From assembly GCA_032164245.1 (NCBI GenBank), contig JAVMKO010000006.1, positions 38,156,319 through 38,220,318 on the forward strand: a stretch of DNA of 64,000 nucleotides, given 5' to 3'. This DNA comes from Sternotherus odoratus. Lineage: Eukaryota; Chordata; Testudines; Kinosternidae. Under the pieces are notes generated by a model. That model had not been told where the DNA came from. It searched no databases and saw only the letters and a program-made list of their open reading frames with translations. Below, piece after piece: positions 47,254 to 58,609 of this stretch (position 1 is the first letter of the stretch; each line of letters begins with the position of its first letter). The position numbers and the translations under genes were made by a program.

Positions 47254-48437
47254 GGGTATGTCTTCACTACAGGACTAGGTCGATTTCCCTTAATTCGATT
47301 TTCTAAATTCGATTTTAGAAAATCGAATCAGTGTGTCCCCACCAGGACAGCAGGTCGACAGTGGTCGACACTGTCTGTCCTAGAACTTTTGCAGGGGTGG
47401 ACATAGCCTGCATTGCACTGTGGGTAGGTAGCCCACAGTGCAATGCATGCTGGACCCCCCCCCCACCCAAGCAGCCCCGCGGACCCCCCTGCCCGCCTGA
47501 ACAGCCCCCCCGCCGGACCCCCTCCCGCCCGCCCGAGTGTGGGGGGGAGCCAGCGCGGGGCTGCTTGAGCGAGCTGGTCAGCTGCTTGGTCAATTTCAGG
47601 TGAAACTGATTAGGCAGCTGACCGGCTCGCTCAAGCAGCCCCGCACCGGACCCCCCGCCCCCCACCCGAGCAGCCCCCATGCCCCCCCCCGCCCACCTGA
47701 ACAGCACCCCCGCCGGACCCCCCCCCCCCCGCCTGAGGGGGGGGGAGCCGGTGGGCTGCTTGAGCCAGCCGCTCAGCTGCCTAGTCAGTTTCACCTGAAA
47801 TTGACCAAGCAGCTGACCGGCTCGCTCAAGCACCCCCGCTGGACCCCCCCCCGCCCGCCCAAGGGGTGGGGGGGAGCCTGCACTGGGCTGCTTGAGCGAG
47901 CCGGTCAGCTGCCTAGTCAGTTTCACCTGAAATTGACCAAGCAGCTGACCCACTGGCTCAAGCAGCCCGGCACCAGAACCCCGCCCCCCACCCGAGCAGC
48001 CCCCCGCTCCCCCCGCCCACCTGAACAGCACCCCCGCCGGACCCCCGCCCGAGGGGGGGGGGAGCCGGCGGGCTGCTTGAGCAAGCTGGTGAGCTGCCTA
48101 GTCAATTTCACCTGAAATTGATCAAGCAGCTGACCTGCTCGCTCAAGCAGCCCGGCGCGGCTCCCCCGCCTCGGGCGGGGGTCAGGCGGGGGGGGGCTGT
48201 TAGGGTGGGCGGGGCTGCTCGGAGGTCGGAGGCTTAACTTCAGATGCCTCTTCACTGCCTCACAATAGACGTAGAGAAGTCGATTTTAGCCTTACTTCTC
48301 TCGTCAGGCAGGAGTTACAAATTCGATTTTGAGGGCCCTTTAAATCGACTTTAAGGGCATGTATGTGAAGACAGGTACACGTTTAATTCGACCTAACATC
48401 GTTAAGGTTGAATTAAAGTGGTAGTGAAGACATGCCC
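47254..48437. mobile_element. PIF/Harbinger-type element with palindromic GC-rich core
   Basis: Ends GGGTATGTCTTCACTAC and GTAGTGAAGACATGCCC form a 17-bp inverted repeat with one mismatch, flanked by TAA at 47251-47253 and 48438-48440, as in PIF/Harbinger. Subterminal TTCGATTTTCTAAATTCGAT is AT-rich. The core has four copies of an 80-bp imperfect palindrome (see findings) separated by C- or G-rich spacers. No transposase. The 238-codon minus frame and 192-codon plus frame are artefacts. Confidence 0.9.
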
Positions 48438-48889
48438 TAAGTCTCAGAGCAGCCAAGACTGGGCACAGAACCCAAAGCGATTTTATGGTGAGGCACAACT
48501 GGTAGCTCATGGAAGCAACTGAGGAGCAGTTGGGCTCTCTGCCTGCTTCAGGGAAGGGGAACTATGTTCTTTTGTGGAGCTAGGGAGATGGAAGGGGCCG
48601 TGTGTTCAGAGGTATCAGGAGCAGGAAGGGACATCAAACTCCTGCTAAGTATAGTAAAAGAGGTAAAGACACTGAATACCAGAACTTGTATATCAAGGAT
48701 CTGATTTTCAGCTCTTGAATGCAGAACCCTAGGGAAGAATTTGCCTTAAAGAGTAGTTATAGTGACATTTCTCTGCCATTTATAATGATTATCCCTTTAC
48801 AAATATTTAGGGCACAGTGCACTGTTGCCCTGCACCTCATGTGCCCATTTACATCATCACAATAACCACCCTGCACTTTTAAGTGGGGG

Positions 48890-50545
48890 TAATTTGGCTC
48901 TATGGCCGAGTGAACGGAACAGTGCTCTATGGATTGGGGGTGGGGAAGGGGCTGAAAACTGTTGCAAAAGGGGTCAGCATGGTCGCTGACTCATTCCCTA
49001 GGAATGCAGAGTTTAAAAGGTGCAGCCCTGGGCCAGACGCCCCCCTTTTAAATGGAGCAGTCTGAAGCAGGATCCACCCCCCCCCCTTCCCTTTACGTGG
49101 TAAAATATCAGGTTTGGTCTAGATCAGTGGTTCCCAAACTGGGGTTCGTGAACTCCTGGGGGTTCGTGAAATGTTACAGGGGGTTCTCAGGAAAAAAATT
49201 CCTAATGGCGGAGAGAGCTGTCCCTAGGGACCCCAGGCAGCATGGGGCAGCAGCACAGAGCCCTTGGACTTCCAAAAGCTAAGCAGATCAAAGCAAGCAA
49301 ATCTACCACACTGAGGAGATTTAAACTTTATAAGAAATGGAAAGGGAGGTAGATATTTCTTGCTGTTTTTTAAAATTAAGTAGGCAACTAGTATTGTTTC
49401 TAAAATTATTATGAAGAACGAATTTAAGCTTTGTTGTAATGTGCATTGTTTGCCTGGACTGCTCCAGACCTGAATGCTTGTGCAGGAGGAACTGTTTGAG
49501 TTGGCTTCTTAAATACCTTCATGCTGTTTCACATCTGATACTCCTTCATGAAACACTGAAGCCTTGTCTTATAAACAGGCTCATTCAAAGTGATACAAGC
49601 TTCAAAAGTGAGATCTCGGAAGAGTGTTGCCATTTTCATAATGTAATAAAAATACTGTAATGATCATTAATAATAAATAGAGTATAATAAGTATGTTATA
49701 AAAACAAATTTATATTTACAAGATTACCTAAGTATAAATTATAAAAGCAGTGAAGGAGAAAATCCCTGGAAATATTCATTTTTAGGAGGGGGTTTGCAAG
49801 ACTTGACATTTTAGTAAAAGGGGTTCACAGGTTGTTAAAGTTTGGGAACCACTAGTTTAGACCTACTGTGGTCATTATCCTAGCCGCCCCCTTTTTTAAG
49901 GGGTCCGGGAGGGAATTTTTCCCTTACCACAATATTGGCCTGTGGGCAGTTGGGGTTTTTTCCACCTTCCCCACAGGGGGTTTAGCAAGGGCTCTGTTCA
50001 TGCATGGCATGAAGGGTGGTAGGTTATATGTCACAACTCATTATTGAAGTGTAGGGTGGATGCCCAATGCAGGTGCTCCATAGGAAAGGTATACAGTAAC
50101 TGGATAAATGGTTTGGAAAAGGACTTAAAACGAGATGTTCATTGAAGGAATGAATGGGGAGTGGTTAGGAACTCCTATGATTGGTATGGCAGGGAGCCAA
50201 CCCCCTATTCTTATGGCCCACCTTAACCCTCCTACAAGAGGTATGGATGGTAAATTCCTAGCAATGGATTTTCTGGAGGGACCTGGATGGAAAAAGAGGG
50301 GGAGCTGGTGGGAGCCCACAGGTATGGCAAGGTCCCAGCAATACATTTGCTGGATGGACTTGGATGGAAAAAGAGGGGGAGCTGATGAAGAGGGGGTATT
50401 TCAGCTAGTTACAGAATAAACATGGGGTTACCTGTACTGTACTTTTATCTGCTGGGTAGTCCCAGATATCTAATAATAAACTTGCAGCCTGATTAAACCC
50501 ATGTCAAATGTCTCCTGTCCTTCTTTCGGCATAGCCAGACAATGA
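48890..50545 (+). mobile_element. LTR-type retroelement remnant split by a hAT
   Basis: 49862-50030 (GGGAGGGAATTTTTCCCTTA, CCACAATATTGGCCTGTGGG) and 50460-50545 (AATAATAAACTTGCAGCCTG, CTTTCGGCATAGCCAGACAA) resemble turtle LTR-retrotransposon terminal sequence, including an AATAAA at 50476. Two near-copies of GATGGAAAAAGAGGGGGAGC lie at 50287 and 50363. Outer boundaries are uncertain. Confidence 0.4.
49125..49854 (+). mobile_element. Non-autonomous hAT (Charlie-like), 730 bp
   Basis: Ends CAGTGGTTCCCAAACT and AGTTTGGGAACCACTA. Flanked by an imperfect 8-bp duplication (GTCTAGAT at 49117-49124, GTTTAGAC at 49855-49862). Subterminal GGGTTCGTGAA and GGGGTTCACAGG are also inverted. No transposase frame. 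Confidence 0.85.
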
Positions 50546-50905
50546 GGTTCACAACTGAACTCTTAGCAGTTCTATAAAGGTTAGTACTTTGGAAGCTATC
50601 CTTAAAAAAAAAAAAAAAGGAAAAAAAAAAACCACACAAAGAAGCATCTTTTGTAACCAGGAGTAATTAGATGCAAAAAATAATCTTTCCTCTTTGAACA
50701 GTCGCTTGGAAACATTGTAAGGCCATTTTAAATAGCATTTCTATGGTACTAAAATAGTTGTATAGTGTTCAGGAGTTCTCTATGTGGAAGGACTTTTTAA
50801 AAAGCTAACTTTGAACAGGAAACATATGTGGAAGACTCTGTTTCCCCAAACATGGGGGAGAGATAATTTGGTATTGAATGTTTTTATAGACTAGTAGGGA
50901 CTTAC

Positions 50906-51076
50906 TTGAGACAAAGCAGCATCCCGTTCTTCTATCACTGCATTCATTTCCTCGGCTGTTATTTTCTTTCTACGCTCCTTGGTCCTGTGTATTCGATCCA
51001 CAATTATAGCTCCATTCTTCTGTATAGCTATCCCTGTGTCTGCATTGTTTATTCTGTTCAGTAATTCCTGTAATGT
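50906..51076 (-). CDS. MIPOL1: MIPOL1 171-bp coding exon
   Basis: Phase 0 to phase 0 exon of 57 codons, uninterrupted. It begins TLQELLNRINNADTGIAIQK, continues through an IVDRIHRTKERRKKITAEEM segment and ends EERDAALSQ. The donor is GTAAGT, a near-consensus site. The acceptor is TTGGTAG, preceded by a poor pyrimidine tract. The protein is the conserved central part of MIPOL1: a hydrophobic, turn-rich stretch (about residues 12-28 of this exon) between basic and acidic helices. Differences from the human protein that I recall cluster in the basic segment (RTKERRKK). It splices directly, with no split codon, to the exon at 17590-17697 across a 33.2-kb intron. Confidence 0.93.
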
Positions 51077-51336
51077 CTACCAACAGCATTATATGGTAGT
51101 CAGACATGAAGTTTTAATATATTTTATTTAATATAGGGTTTTAATTAATAGGCACATGTGAATTGTAAATTGACTGAGTGAAGTTATTGAATTTTCATAT
51201 TGCAGCAAAGATGTACATTATTAGTGTGTCAATTCTTCTTTTTTCCCACATCTTAGTTCTTGAAACCCACTCAATTGAACTTAAGCCTCTAAGATATAAG
51301 ACTGACATCAAGAAATCTCCTCAGAGAATGGCTTAC

Positions 51337-51370
51337 CATGTCATTTTCTTCAGGGTTAATATTTTCTAGC
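51337..51370 (-). CDS. MIPOL1: MIPOL1 34-bp micro-exon
   Basis: Very short exon encoding LENINPEENDM after one base that completes the Glu codon begun in the exon at 57290-57419. The acceptor is TTTTTTCTAG and the donor is GTAAGC, both on the minus strand, and the exon ends in phase 0. The peptide matches the human MIPOL1 linker between two coiled-coil stretches. Its Asn-Pro and acidic content suggests a helix break. Because it is so short it is easily missed by gene predictors, but the phase match on both sides leaves little doubt. A 260-bp intron separates it from the next exon. Confidence 0.9.
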
Positions 51371-54300
51371 CTAGAAAAAAGGGACACAGAAAGCCTGATC
51401 AGTAGCATTTCCTTAGTGCAGCAAAATGAGTTCGCTTTTTAAATCTTTAGAACCGCAAGTAATTTCATTCTACTAGTCTTTAGAGTCAACCATGACACTG
51501 AACATATTAAAGTGCCACCTGCTCGACTCCATCTTTCAATAATGCTCCATATCTTCAGCCCTGACTTCAGACTGTTAAGTTATTAATGTTTACTGCTATA
51601 TATGACTACAAGGATCAACTGTTCATATGTGCTTAGATGAAGAAAGTTCCCTAGTGATAGAAAGCACTGGTGCTCTTATTTTATTTATTTCTGGACTTAC
51701 AACTTTAACCTGAAATTATATTCTTCTTGTCTTTATTGCACCCCAAAAATGAAATGGGACAGTAGGTTTGTGGGGGGGGGGGGGGGGGAGGAGGGAAAGA
51801 GTTGTTTTAACAAAATGTAATTCTTCCCCTCCACCTAGGAGGGAAAACATTTTAGTTAAACCTCACTTGGAAATTTTGTGTTAGCCTATCGGAAAATATA
51901 GGAGTTAAATTAAGCCTATGGTGGTGCCCTTCCTTAATTCTAGAACAAAAATATTGAACTTGTTCTTTCCTTGTTTCACAGGCACATTTACTCATATGTA
52001 ACGAAGCAATAAACAATTTTACCGCTTTGCCAAACAACTGCTATTGTGCTCTGCAACAGCAATGAGTAATAGCATAAATGTCTGTATACAGGAGGTGATT
52101 AAACAGGAAATTACACCTTTTCCTATAACAGTTAAAAAAAAGTAATTATAATTAATATCTAAACATCTGATTATTTACAGAACATTTGAGGGTCTAAAAT
52201 ACATAGATTAACAGTTTGTTAAGCAGAGGCTGCAATGTAACATTTCAAAAACAGATACTGTAATCATCAAACTTCCAATGTCTGCCAAAGAGCTAGGTAT
52301 AATTTGTACTGTAATGCTGTTGTCAGAGATCACCCTTCAAACATCCCTCAGCCACACAGCAATTGACAGTGTACTAACCCTGTGCACTAGTCTTCATGAC
52401 CCTAAATATGGCATAGCCTCTTATGAACACCAGGCTAAGAAATCAACCCAATCCTGCCATCTGACCTTTGACATTTAAAACTAGTGCAGTTACCTAGTAT
52501 GGTAATTAGTGGGTTTCCTCTGTGCTTTTTGATCAATTTGTACAAGTTCATAGTCTGACAAAGCCACCTGAATTTTTGTAATCAAGGGAAGCAACTCAGA
52601 AAGGAATGCTCTATTGCTGCTGTATAGTGGAATACATTTATCTGGGAGGTTCTGAGCAGATGGTATTCCCAGCATATCCCAAAACAGGAAACGTGCTGAG
52701 TAGGTTTGAACCTTACCACTTTGATAGGATTTGACCTTATTAACAAGTTTACACACAAAATGTAAGCTCCAGTCTGAACTCTCACTCCTAGCTTGGTTAT
52801 CCCTAGAGTTTCTCCTTTAAAACAGATCAGTCCAAGCCCCTAGATTCCTCTGGCTAATGGGGCCATCATCATGTCCAGAGCAGGCAAATGATCTACACCT
52901 GCCATTGTGAGTCAGCAGGGTTCAACTGGCATCTCCCTATGCTTTTCCAACACCTGCTAACAGGGTGGGTCAACAGTAGAACCCAGCCAGCTAGAAGGAA
53001 AAATGAGTATTATTACCATTTGTGGTTAAGGTTGTCCTCTAGATCTGATTTTGGGCCTGATTTATTGGCAGTGATGTTTAAGTAACTTGTAAAAATCAAT
53101 TGACTAACAGAGTACACATTAAAGGCAGCCATACTATTGCAAAGGGATCTAGTTTCATCTTAACCCATTGGCAACTGGCATTTCCCAGCTTTATTCTCTA
53201 ATACAATTATCAAATATAAACAACAAAGCATGAATGCAAATTGCCGACTCTCAATACCAAGAGGTTGAATAGAAATGTGGAAAAATAATGGGGGTATTTC
53301 AGTGTGGAAAAAAATGCAGGTTGTTTACTGTGTAAAATCAGCAGCTCCCCCGAGAAAAAGGTTTGTAAGGGAAGCTTCATGAGAATAATTTTTCTGAAGA
53401 AGTCTTTTCTACCAGTTACCTCTGGTACAGAAACTACATTTAATCTAGGGGATTAGAGTAAGAAAAAAATGCATTTTGCTCCAGCTAATAAAAATACCCA
53501 AAGAGAGGCAGATATCCATTTTGCCCTAGAGAAAAAAAGTTAATGAGGTTTCCTACAAAAGTAAAAAATTTAAAAAGTAGCAACTAAGTACAATGCAAAA
53601 TCTATTGTATTTACTTGATGTGGTACAACATTTACAGATTCTATACTTGCTACTGTGAAATACTGTCTGTTCTCAGTGATACAAGATATTATGGGGATGA
53701 ACTCGAGTTGTAGTACAATTTCCAAAATTGTGAATATTTGGACCAATACTCAATTCTCCTTCTGCCAAGAATGACCAATTCTAGGGCGGATACTGGAGAA
53801 ATAGCGTCAGATATATCATCTTGATATTCTTTACCTGCCTGATACATGGAGCCCTTTAGTGGCTTCATACAAACAGACATGCATAGGACTCTCTTTTCTG
53901 TTAGAACACTTCTCTACTGCCAGTTCAGCAGATGTCATCTTTCCTTTCTCTCTAGCTATTTTCTCTCATTTCTCCTTTCCCATGAGCTTTCACCCCCTGC
54001 CCCTCTTGTCTCTCTTTTCTGTATACTTTTTATTTCCCCTTTAACTTATTGCTTTTCCATATGTTTTCTAGGTCTTCTTCCCTTATACCCCCAGATCCTC
54101 CTCCTTTCTAGTACTCTGTTCCCCTTCCCCATATCTCATCGCACCAGAAACCTTTATGCTGCTGTTGTGAGAGTGGTCTGTTAGTGAAATGCAAAGCTGA
54201 ACAAGGGCCATGCAAGGAGTAAAGCTGCTGCCTGAGCCTGACACTTGGAACTGTACACAAGCTGCTCTCGCAGCGTGCTCCATTAGAGTCCACAACAGAA

Positions 54301-54450
54301 GCAAAGAGGAAAGGAGAATGGCTTATAAGAAGCTAACTATTGTTTTATCTTCAGATGCAGTACCACATTTGCAGAGAGAGAGAAAAAGTGAGTGTGTATT
54401 GGGGCATCTGGGTCCTGCATCTTTCCCCACCCACACTAAACCTCGGCATT
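51371..54450. other. MIPOL1 intron, 5.9-kb, first half
   Basis: No additional exon recognised. There is a 17-G run at 51772-51788. Remaining sequence is AT-rich and unremarkable. Confidence 0.5.
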
Positions 54451-54457
54451 CATAACA

Positions 54458-55250
54458 ATGCTAGAATGGCCACATGGCATCACACCAATGGTCCATTGAG
54501 TCCACCCTCCCATCTTCCGACAGAGGCCAGTGCCAGATGCTTCGGGGGTATGAACAGAACAGGGCAATTTATTGAGGGATCCATCCCCTTTCATCATATC
54601 CCAGCTCTTGGCAGTCAAGGTTCAGGGACATCCAGAGCATGGTGTTGTGTCTTTAGTTGGAACCTCTATTATGGTATTTTTAAGAAGTGTCCATACAGTT
54701 TGCAGGGATTTCATTCATGATTGTTCCTTTAATTTCCTCCTAATTTTTGTGTAGTACCTCTTTTTGAAGTTAAATGCTACTGTGGTGGGTTTCTTTGGTA
54801 TTTTCCACCCTACAGGATGTTAAGTTTAATTACATTATAGTTACTATTACCAAGCAATTCAGTTATATTCAGCTTTTGGACCAGATCTTGTGTGCCATTT
54901 AGGACTAACTCAAGAATTGTTTCTCCCCTGTGGGTTCCAAGACTAGCTTCTCCAAGAAGCAGTCATTAATGGTGTCTAGAAATTTCATCTCTGCATCCTG
55001 ACATGTACCCAGTCAATATACTGAAAGTAGAAATCCCCCATTATTATTGAGTTTTCTGTTTTTGTAGCCTCTCCAATCTCCCTGAGCATTTCCAAAACAC
55101 AGTCATCATCCTGGTCAGGTGGCTGGTAGTATCTTTCTGCTGCTATACTCTTATTCATCCAGCATGGAATTGAGATTCTATGGTATAGTTCGATTCATTT
55201 AAGATTTTTACTGTGTTTAACTCTATGCTTTCCTTCACATATAATGTCAT
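54458..55250 (-). mobile_element. CR1-like LINE remnant, second copy of the internally deleted type
   Basis: 54458-54640 carries CACCAATGGTCCATTGAGTC and CCGACAGAGGCCAGTGCCAG, the same 3' block as 39478. 54750-55250 carries the same endonuclease-side block as 40190-40600 (shared ACTAGCTTCTCCAAGAAGCA-like and CATCCTGGTCAGGTGG). Minus strand, no open frame of note. Confidence 0.6.
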
Positions 55251-55423
55251 TCCCTCACCAGCATTACCTATTCTGTCATTCCACTTTCGCTAGTCTGGCA
55301 CACTCTATGATTGGAAACAGTAGCCTGGTTTGCTCTCTAAAACTGGCATTTTTTGACACAATGCTTTTTCACTAGAAAATGCAGATTTGTCTAAATGTAT
55401 TTGTTTCAATAAAACTTTTGTTG

Positions 55424-55878
55424 TGTGGCAGGGTGCTGGCAAGGAGTGCCTGAGCCAGCCCTGTGGGCCCTTTAAGAGGGAGCAGAAGCCTGCAAACCTC
55501 CTTGCAGAGAAGGCTAATCAGTCACCGGGACTGCAGGGCAATTAGCCTGGAGGGGTTGCACCTGGCGGCAGCCTCAGGGGGATAAAAGGCTGCCAGGAAG
55601 GAAGCCCAGTGTGGTGGTGGTGGAATGGTAGTCTGGAGTGAGAGACAGAGCTGTAAGCTGTAGAACTGTAAGATATAGAGCTGTGTAGAGCTGAACTATA
55701 TAGAGTTGTATGCTGTAAGCTTTAGAGCTGTGTTAGAGCTGCAAGCTGAAGGACTGAACTGTATAAAGCTGTATATATTGGTGGTGGGGCCTGCACTGTG
55801 GAATAAAGAGCACTGTTTGGAGCAAAAGAAGGGTTTCCTGCCTGTTCCTGAGAAGGCGGGAGAGAGCGGTCTGTCACA
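55424..55878 (+). mobile_element. Solo LTR-like element
   Basis: Starts TGTGGCAGGGTGCTGGC and ends GAGCGGTCTGTCACA (TG...CA). Contains a TATA-like GGGATAAAAGGC near 55579, a degenerate AGCTGTA-type short tandem (55640-55775) and AATAAA at 55802-55807 near the 3' side, the expected LTR order. Flanks GTTG and GGTG could be a decayed 4-bp duplication. No internal retroviral genes adjoin. Confidence 0.6.
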
Positions 55879-55904
55879 GGTGGGATAGGTCATCAGGTCC
55901 AGAA

Positions 55905-56050
55905 TGCGATTTCTGGTCAGACACACCCACCCAAAAGTAGTTATAGCACTTTCCTGGGATGCGGGAGACTCAAGTTCAAGCCCCTGCTCTGCCTCTGGCA
56001 GTCTTTCCCACATCACAGGTCGGTGCCCTAACCGCTGGGCCATAGATCCA
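55905..56050 (-). repeat. tRNA-derived SINE, minus strand
   Basis: Reading the minus strand, TGGCCCAGCGGTTAGGGCAC is a good A-box region and GCTTGAACTTGAGTC a degenerate B box. TGTGATGTGGGA and GGATGCGGGAGACTC face each other, giving the palindromic look of turtle tRNA SINEs. Confidence 0.6.
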
Positions 56051-56059
56051 GTCTCTCAA

Positions 56060-57289
56060 TCTCTCCTGTTGGAGCTGTTCCATTTTATATAAATATTTAA
56101 ATATTCATCGGCCCAGAACATATTGCAGTCTCTCTCATGTTTTTCACAAAATGTTTCAAAATGATTTCTCTGATTCATTTCTATGTGGACCAAAAACTAA
56201 GTGCAAAACCATGAACATTTTCATGAAATAGAATTCTTGCTTTCCAACCAACCCTAGCGCTCATGCTCTGATGCTAGGTTGTCTTTTCAGAAAGACAGAG
56301 GCCCCAAGGGCAGTGGTGATCTAGGACCCTAACAAATCCTTTAAAAAACCTGGCTTTTGGAGCCTACCCTGGGGATCAGCAATAGTGGGAAAGGAACCTA
56401 GTCTTGTACCCAACAAATTGTGCTTGACAGACTAGTCTGAGACAAACAAAACAGAAGGAGAAGAGAACAATAATTATGAAGAAACAGCATTCTGGGCTCT
56501 GGTCTATCCTGGAAAGGGAATAGATAAAAGCGGTATGTGTGTGTGTGCAGGAGAGCATGCATATTTGGGTGGGAGGAAGGTGAGATTTGTTGGGCAAATG
56601 AGAAATAAAGGGAAAGCTAGGGAGGATGTACTGGGGAAACAAGGAAAAGTAGAAAATTAGGGGTGGGCAAGAAAGTGAGGAGAGGAAACAGTAGAGGAAG
56701 AAAGAAAGAGAACAAGAAGGACAAAAAAATAAAAGAAAAGAGAAAGAATGAGAAATTGAAATAGTTCTTCCTAAATGAAGAATGACTTTTGCATAAAAGA
56801 AAAGGAATAGGAGCGTAATACAGATAATTTTTTCCACACTTCCACTGTAATTAGTAGATATTTTGCTAAAAGAAATGTCTAGCGGGCTCAAAGGTTAGAT
56901 TGATTTCCTATACAGTGCAACTTCTGACCGACAACCTTGTCCTCTACGTGGAGTAACTCTGTATGAAATGTCACAGTTCCCCGATTTATCTCTGAATAAA
57001 TCAATAGTGGATCTTTTTCTCTCTCTCTTTTTTTTCCAACCAGAACCATTCACCTTGTTTTCTATCTGGGGAGAAAAACATGACCTCGTTTGATCATGTT
57101 GTTGTTTTGTTTTTTTTTTTAAAAAAAAAACATCCACAGCTGGAATACTGAAACCACTGATATCCTACATTCTATCACACTGAAATTTATGTTAAGATTT
57201 ACCACACGTTCATTTTGAGTAGGATCAGGTTTCCCTTGGCTTCCAATAAATAGCCATCTTTTTACATATAGCAGAAAAAACATACATAC
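56060..57289. other. MIPOL1 intron just downstream of the 57.3-kb exon
   Basis: Purine-rich on the plus strand at 56560-56760, which produces a spurious 171-codon minus frame. A T-run meets an A-run at 57109-57130. No exon. Confidence 0.5.
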
Positions 57290-57419
57290 TCTTTAAGAGA
57301 CTGCTCCAAATGCTTGGCTCGAAGAAGTGCTTCATCTCGCTCTTCATTGGCTAACCTAAGTCTAGCCATGACAGCATCATCACGTTCTCGTTGAGCTGTA
57401 TAAACTTCTTCCACGAGTG
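57290..57419 (-). CDS. MIPOL1: MIPOL1 internal coding exon (first of four in window)
   Basis: 130-bp exon of mirror-image polydactyly 1, a mostly alpha-helical coiled-coil protein. Seen: a minus-strand acceptor with a T-rich tract ending TTTTTGCAG and a donor GTATGT. The exon enters with two bases that complete an Ala codon and leaves with two bases (GA). It encodes about 42 residues starting ALVEEVYTAQRERDDAV and ending KHLEQSLK, rich in Glu, Arg and Lys with heptad-spaced Leu. Known: I recognise the human protein with only conservative changes in this stretch. The motif ERDEALLRAKHLEQSL resembles the later EERDAALSQCKRLEQEL across the exon 3/exon 4 junction, so the coiled coil looks internally duplicated. 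The GA left over joins the G of the next exon to give Glu. Upstream exons are not in the window. Confidence 0.92.
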
Positions 57420-58029
57420 CTGCAAAAATGACCGGCATGTTTAGCACAGCTTTAGTTGTATCCTCACATGGGGCCCTATCTAATGCCTAATAGTTTTTCC
57501 ACTCATTTCAGTGTCCTTTGGATCAGGTCTTTACTGTACTTCCTATGCAAAACATTTGCTAATAGCAAGACACCATAACAAGATTTTGCTTTACAGTTTT
57601 GAGACTATCAAAATGCTATTGCTAGTTAACATACCTAGAGGAACAAGGAAGGGACACGGTTTCAAGATTGACTTTCAAACTCATCACACAGAACAAGGAA
57701 ACCATCACTTATGTGAAACGACTCTGAATGCTAAGCTAATTCCTTATGCTCACATTCATATCAGCTACAACTAGCCCCCTTCTCTTACAGCAAGACATCA
57801 GAGTAAGAGAAATGATCTCCTGAAATTGCTTTTAACACCACACTTTAAGTAGCCTCAAAGTGGTGCACAATTTAGCTCTTGCATGCTGCCTCTCTCCCTG
57901 TCAAGCCTTTACTTTATTGTTAATATATTGTTCTATTATCGGTTAAAGCATTCTGGGACCCTTGAGCATTAGGTGCCAATAAACTAAGATTTACTGTTAG
58001 TTTGCTCCCAAGGACAGAAATCTTCAAGT

Positions 58030-58600
58030 CATTCTTCACACTGGGCTTACTTTTTCTTCCTGCATCTCCCTTGTCAACATGGCTAACACCATCTCTGGTA
58101 CACCATCAGAATCCCTACCTCAACCCTGCTTCTACTAAAATCTTTATTCACACGCTTTCATCATTTCCCCTCTCTAATATTGCAGATCTCTCTTTGCAGT
58201 CAACCTAAATCCCTATTCTCAATTTCAGGGCACTCAGGATACTGCAGTGAGACTACTTTTATTCCAAGAAGAAGGACTATATCCTCTATCATTGGCACTG
58301 GAATTGAATCTCCAAATTCAAATCAAAATTGCTTCCCCTGGGTTTCAAAGCTCTCTGTGGACCCCTTTCATTCTAATGAACTGATCTTTAATTCACCTAG
58401 TTTCCTTGCACCCAACTCTTATGCCTCCAAATGCTGGCATTTTTTCCAGTATTCGCAAGATTCTGCTGAGTCAAAGGCTATTGTATTTGCACTTCCCCCC
58501 TCTATCTGGAATTCCCTCCCATTCTCTGAGTCACGGATGAGTCATTTCCTTTCTTGAAGTCTCACCTTAAATAGATCCTGTTCACTTTACCCTAGAGCCA
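58030..58600 (+). mobile_element. L2-like LINE 3' remnant
   Basis: A broken plus-strand frame includes LPPSIWNSLPFSESRMSHF, close to the end-of-ORF signature W-N-S-L-P of L2/CR1-clade LINEs, with upstream conceptual sequence of similar kind (58180-58557 open). Several frames are needed to follow it. Old and inactive. Confidence 0.5.
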
Positions 58601-58609
58601 ACTCCACTG

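Noticed and set aside
47315..48255. 238-codon minus and 192-codon plus frames
   Set aside because: Repetitive Pro/Gly-rich translation of palindromic GC-rich core of a Harbinger-type element; no start context or domain.
53846..54184. Pyrimidine-rich 112-codon frame
   Set aside because: Low-complexity CT-rich sequence; no gene signals.
55905..56050. tRNA gene
   Set aside because: A and B boxes are degenerate and the arms do not fold into a cloverleaf; the block is a tRNA-derived SINE.
56376..56891. 171-codon Ser/Phe/Leu-rich minus frame suggesting a membrane protein
   Set aside because: It is the complement of a purine-rich low-complexity stretch; hydrophobicity follows from pyrimidine codons (TTC, CTT, TCC).
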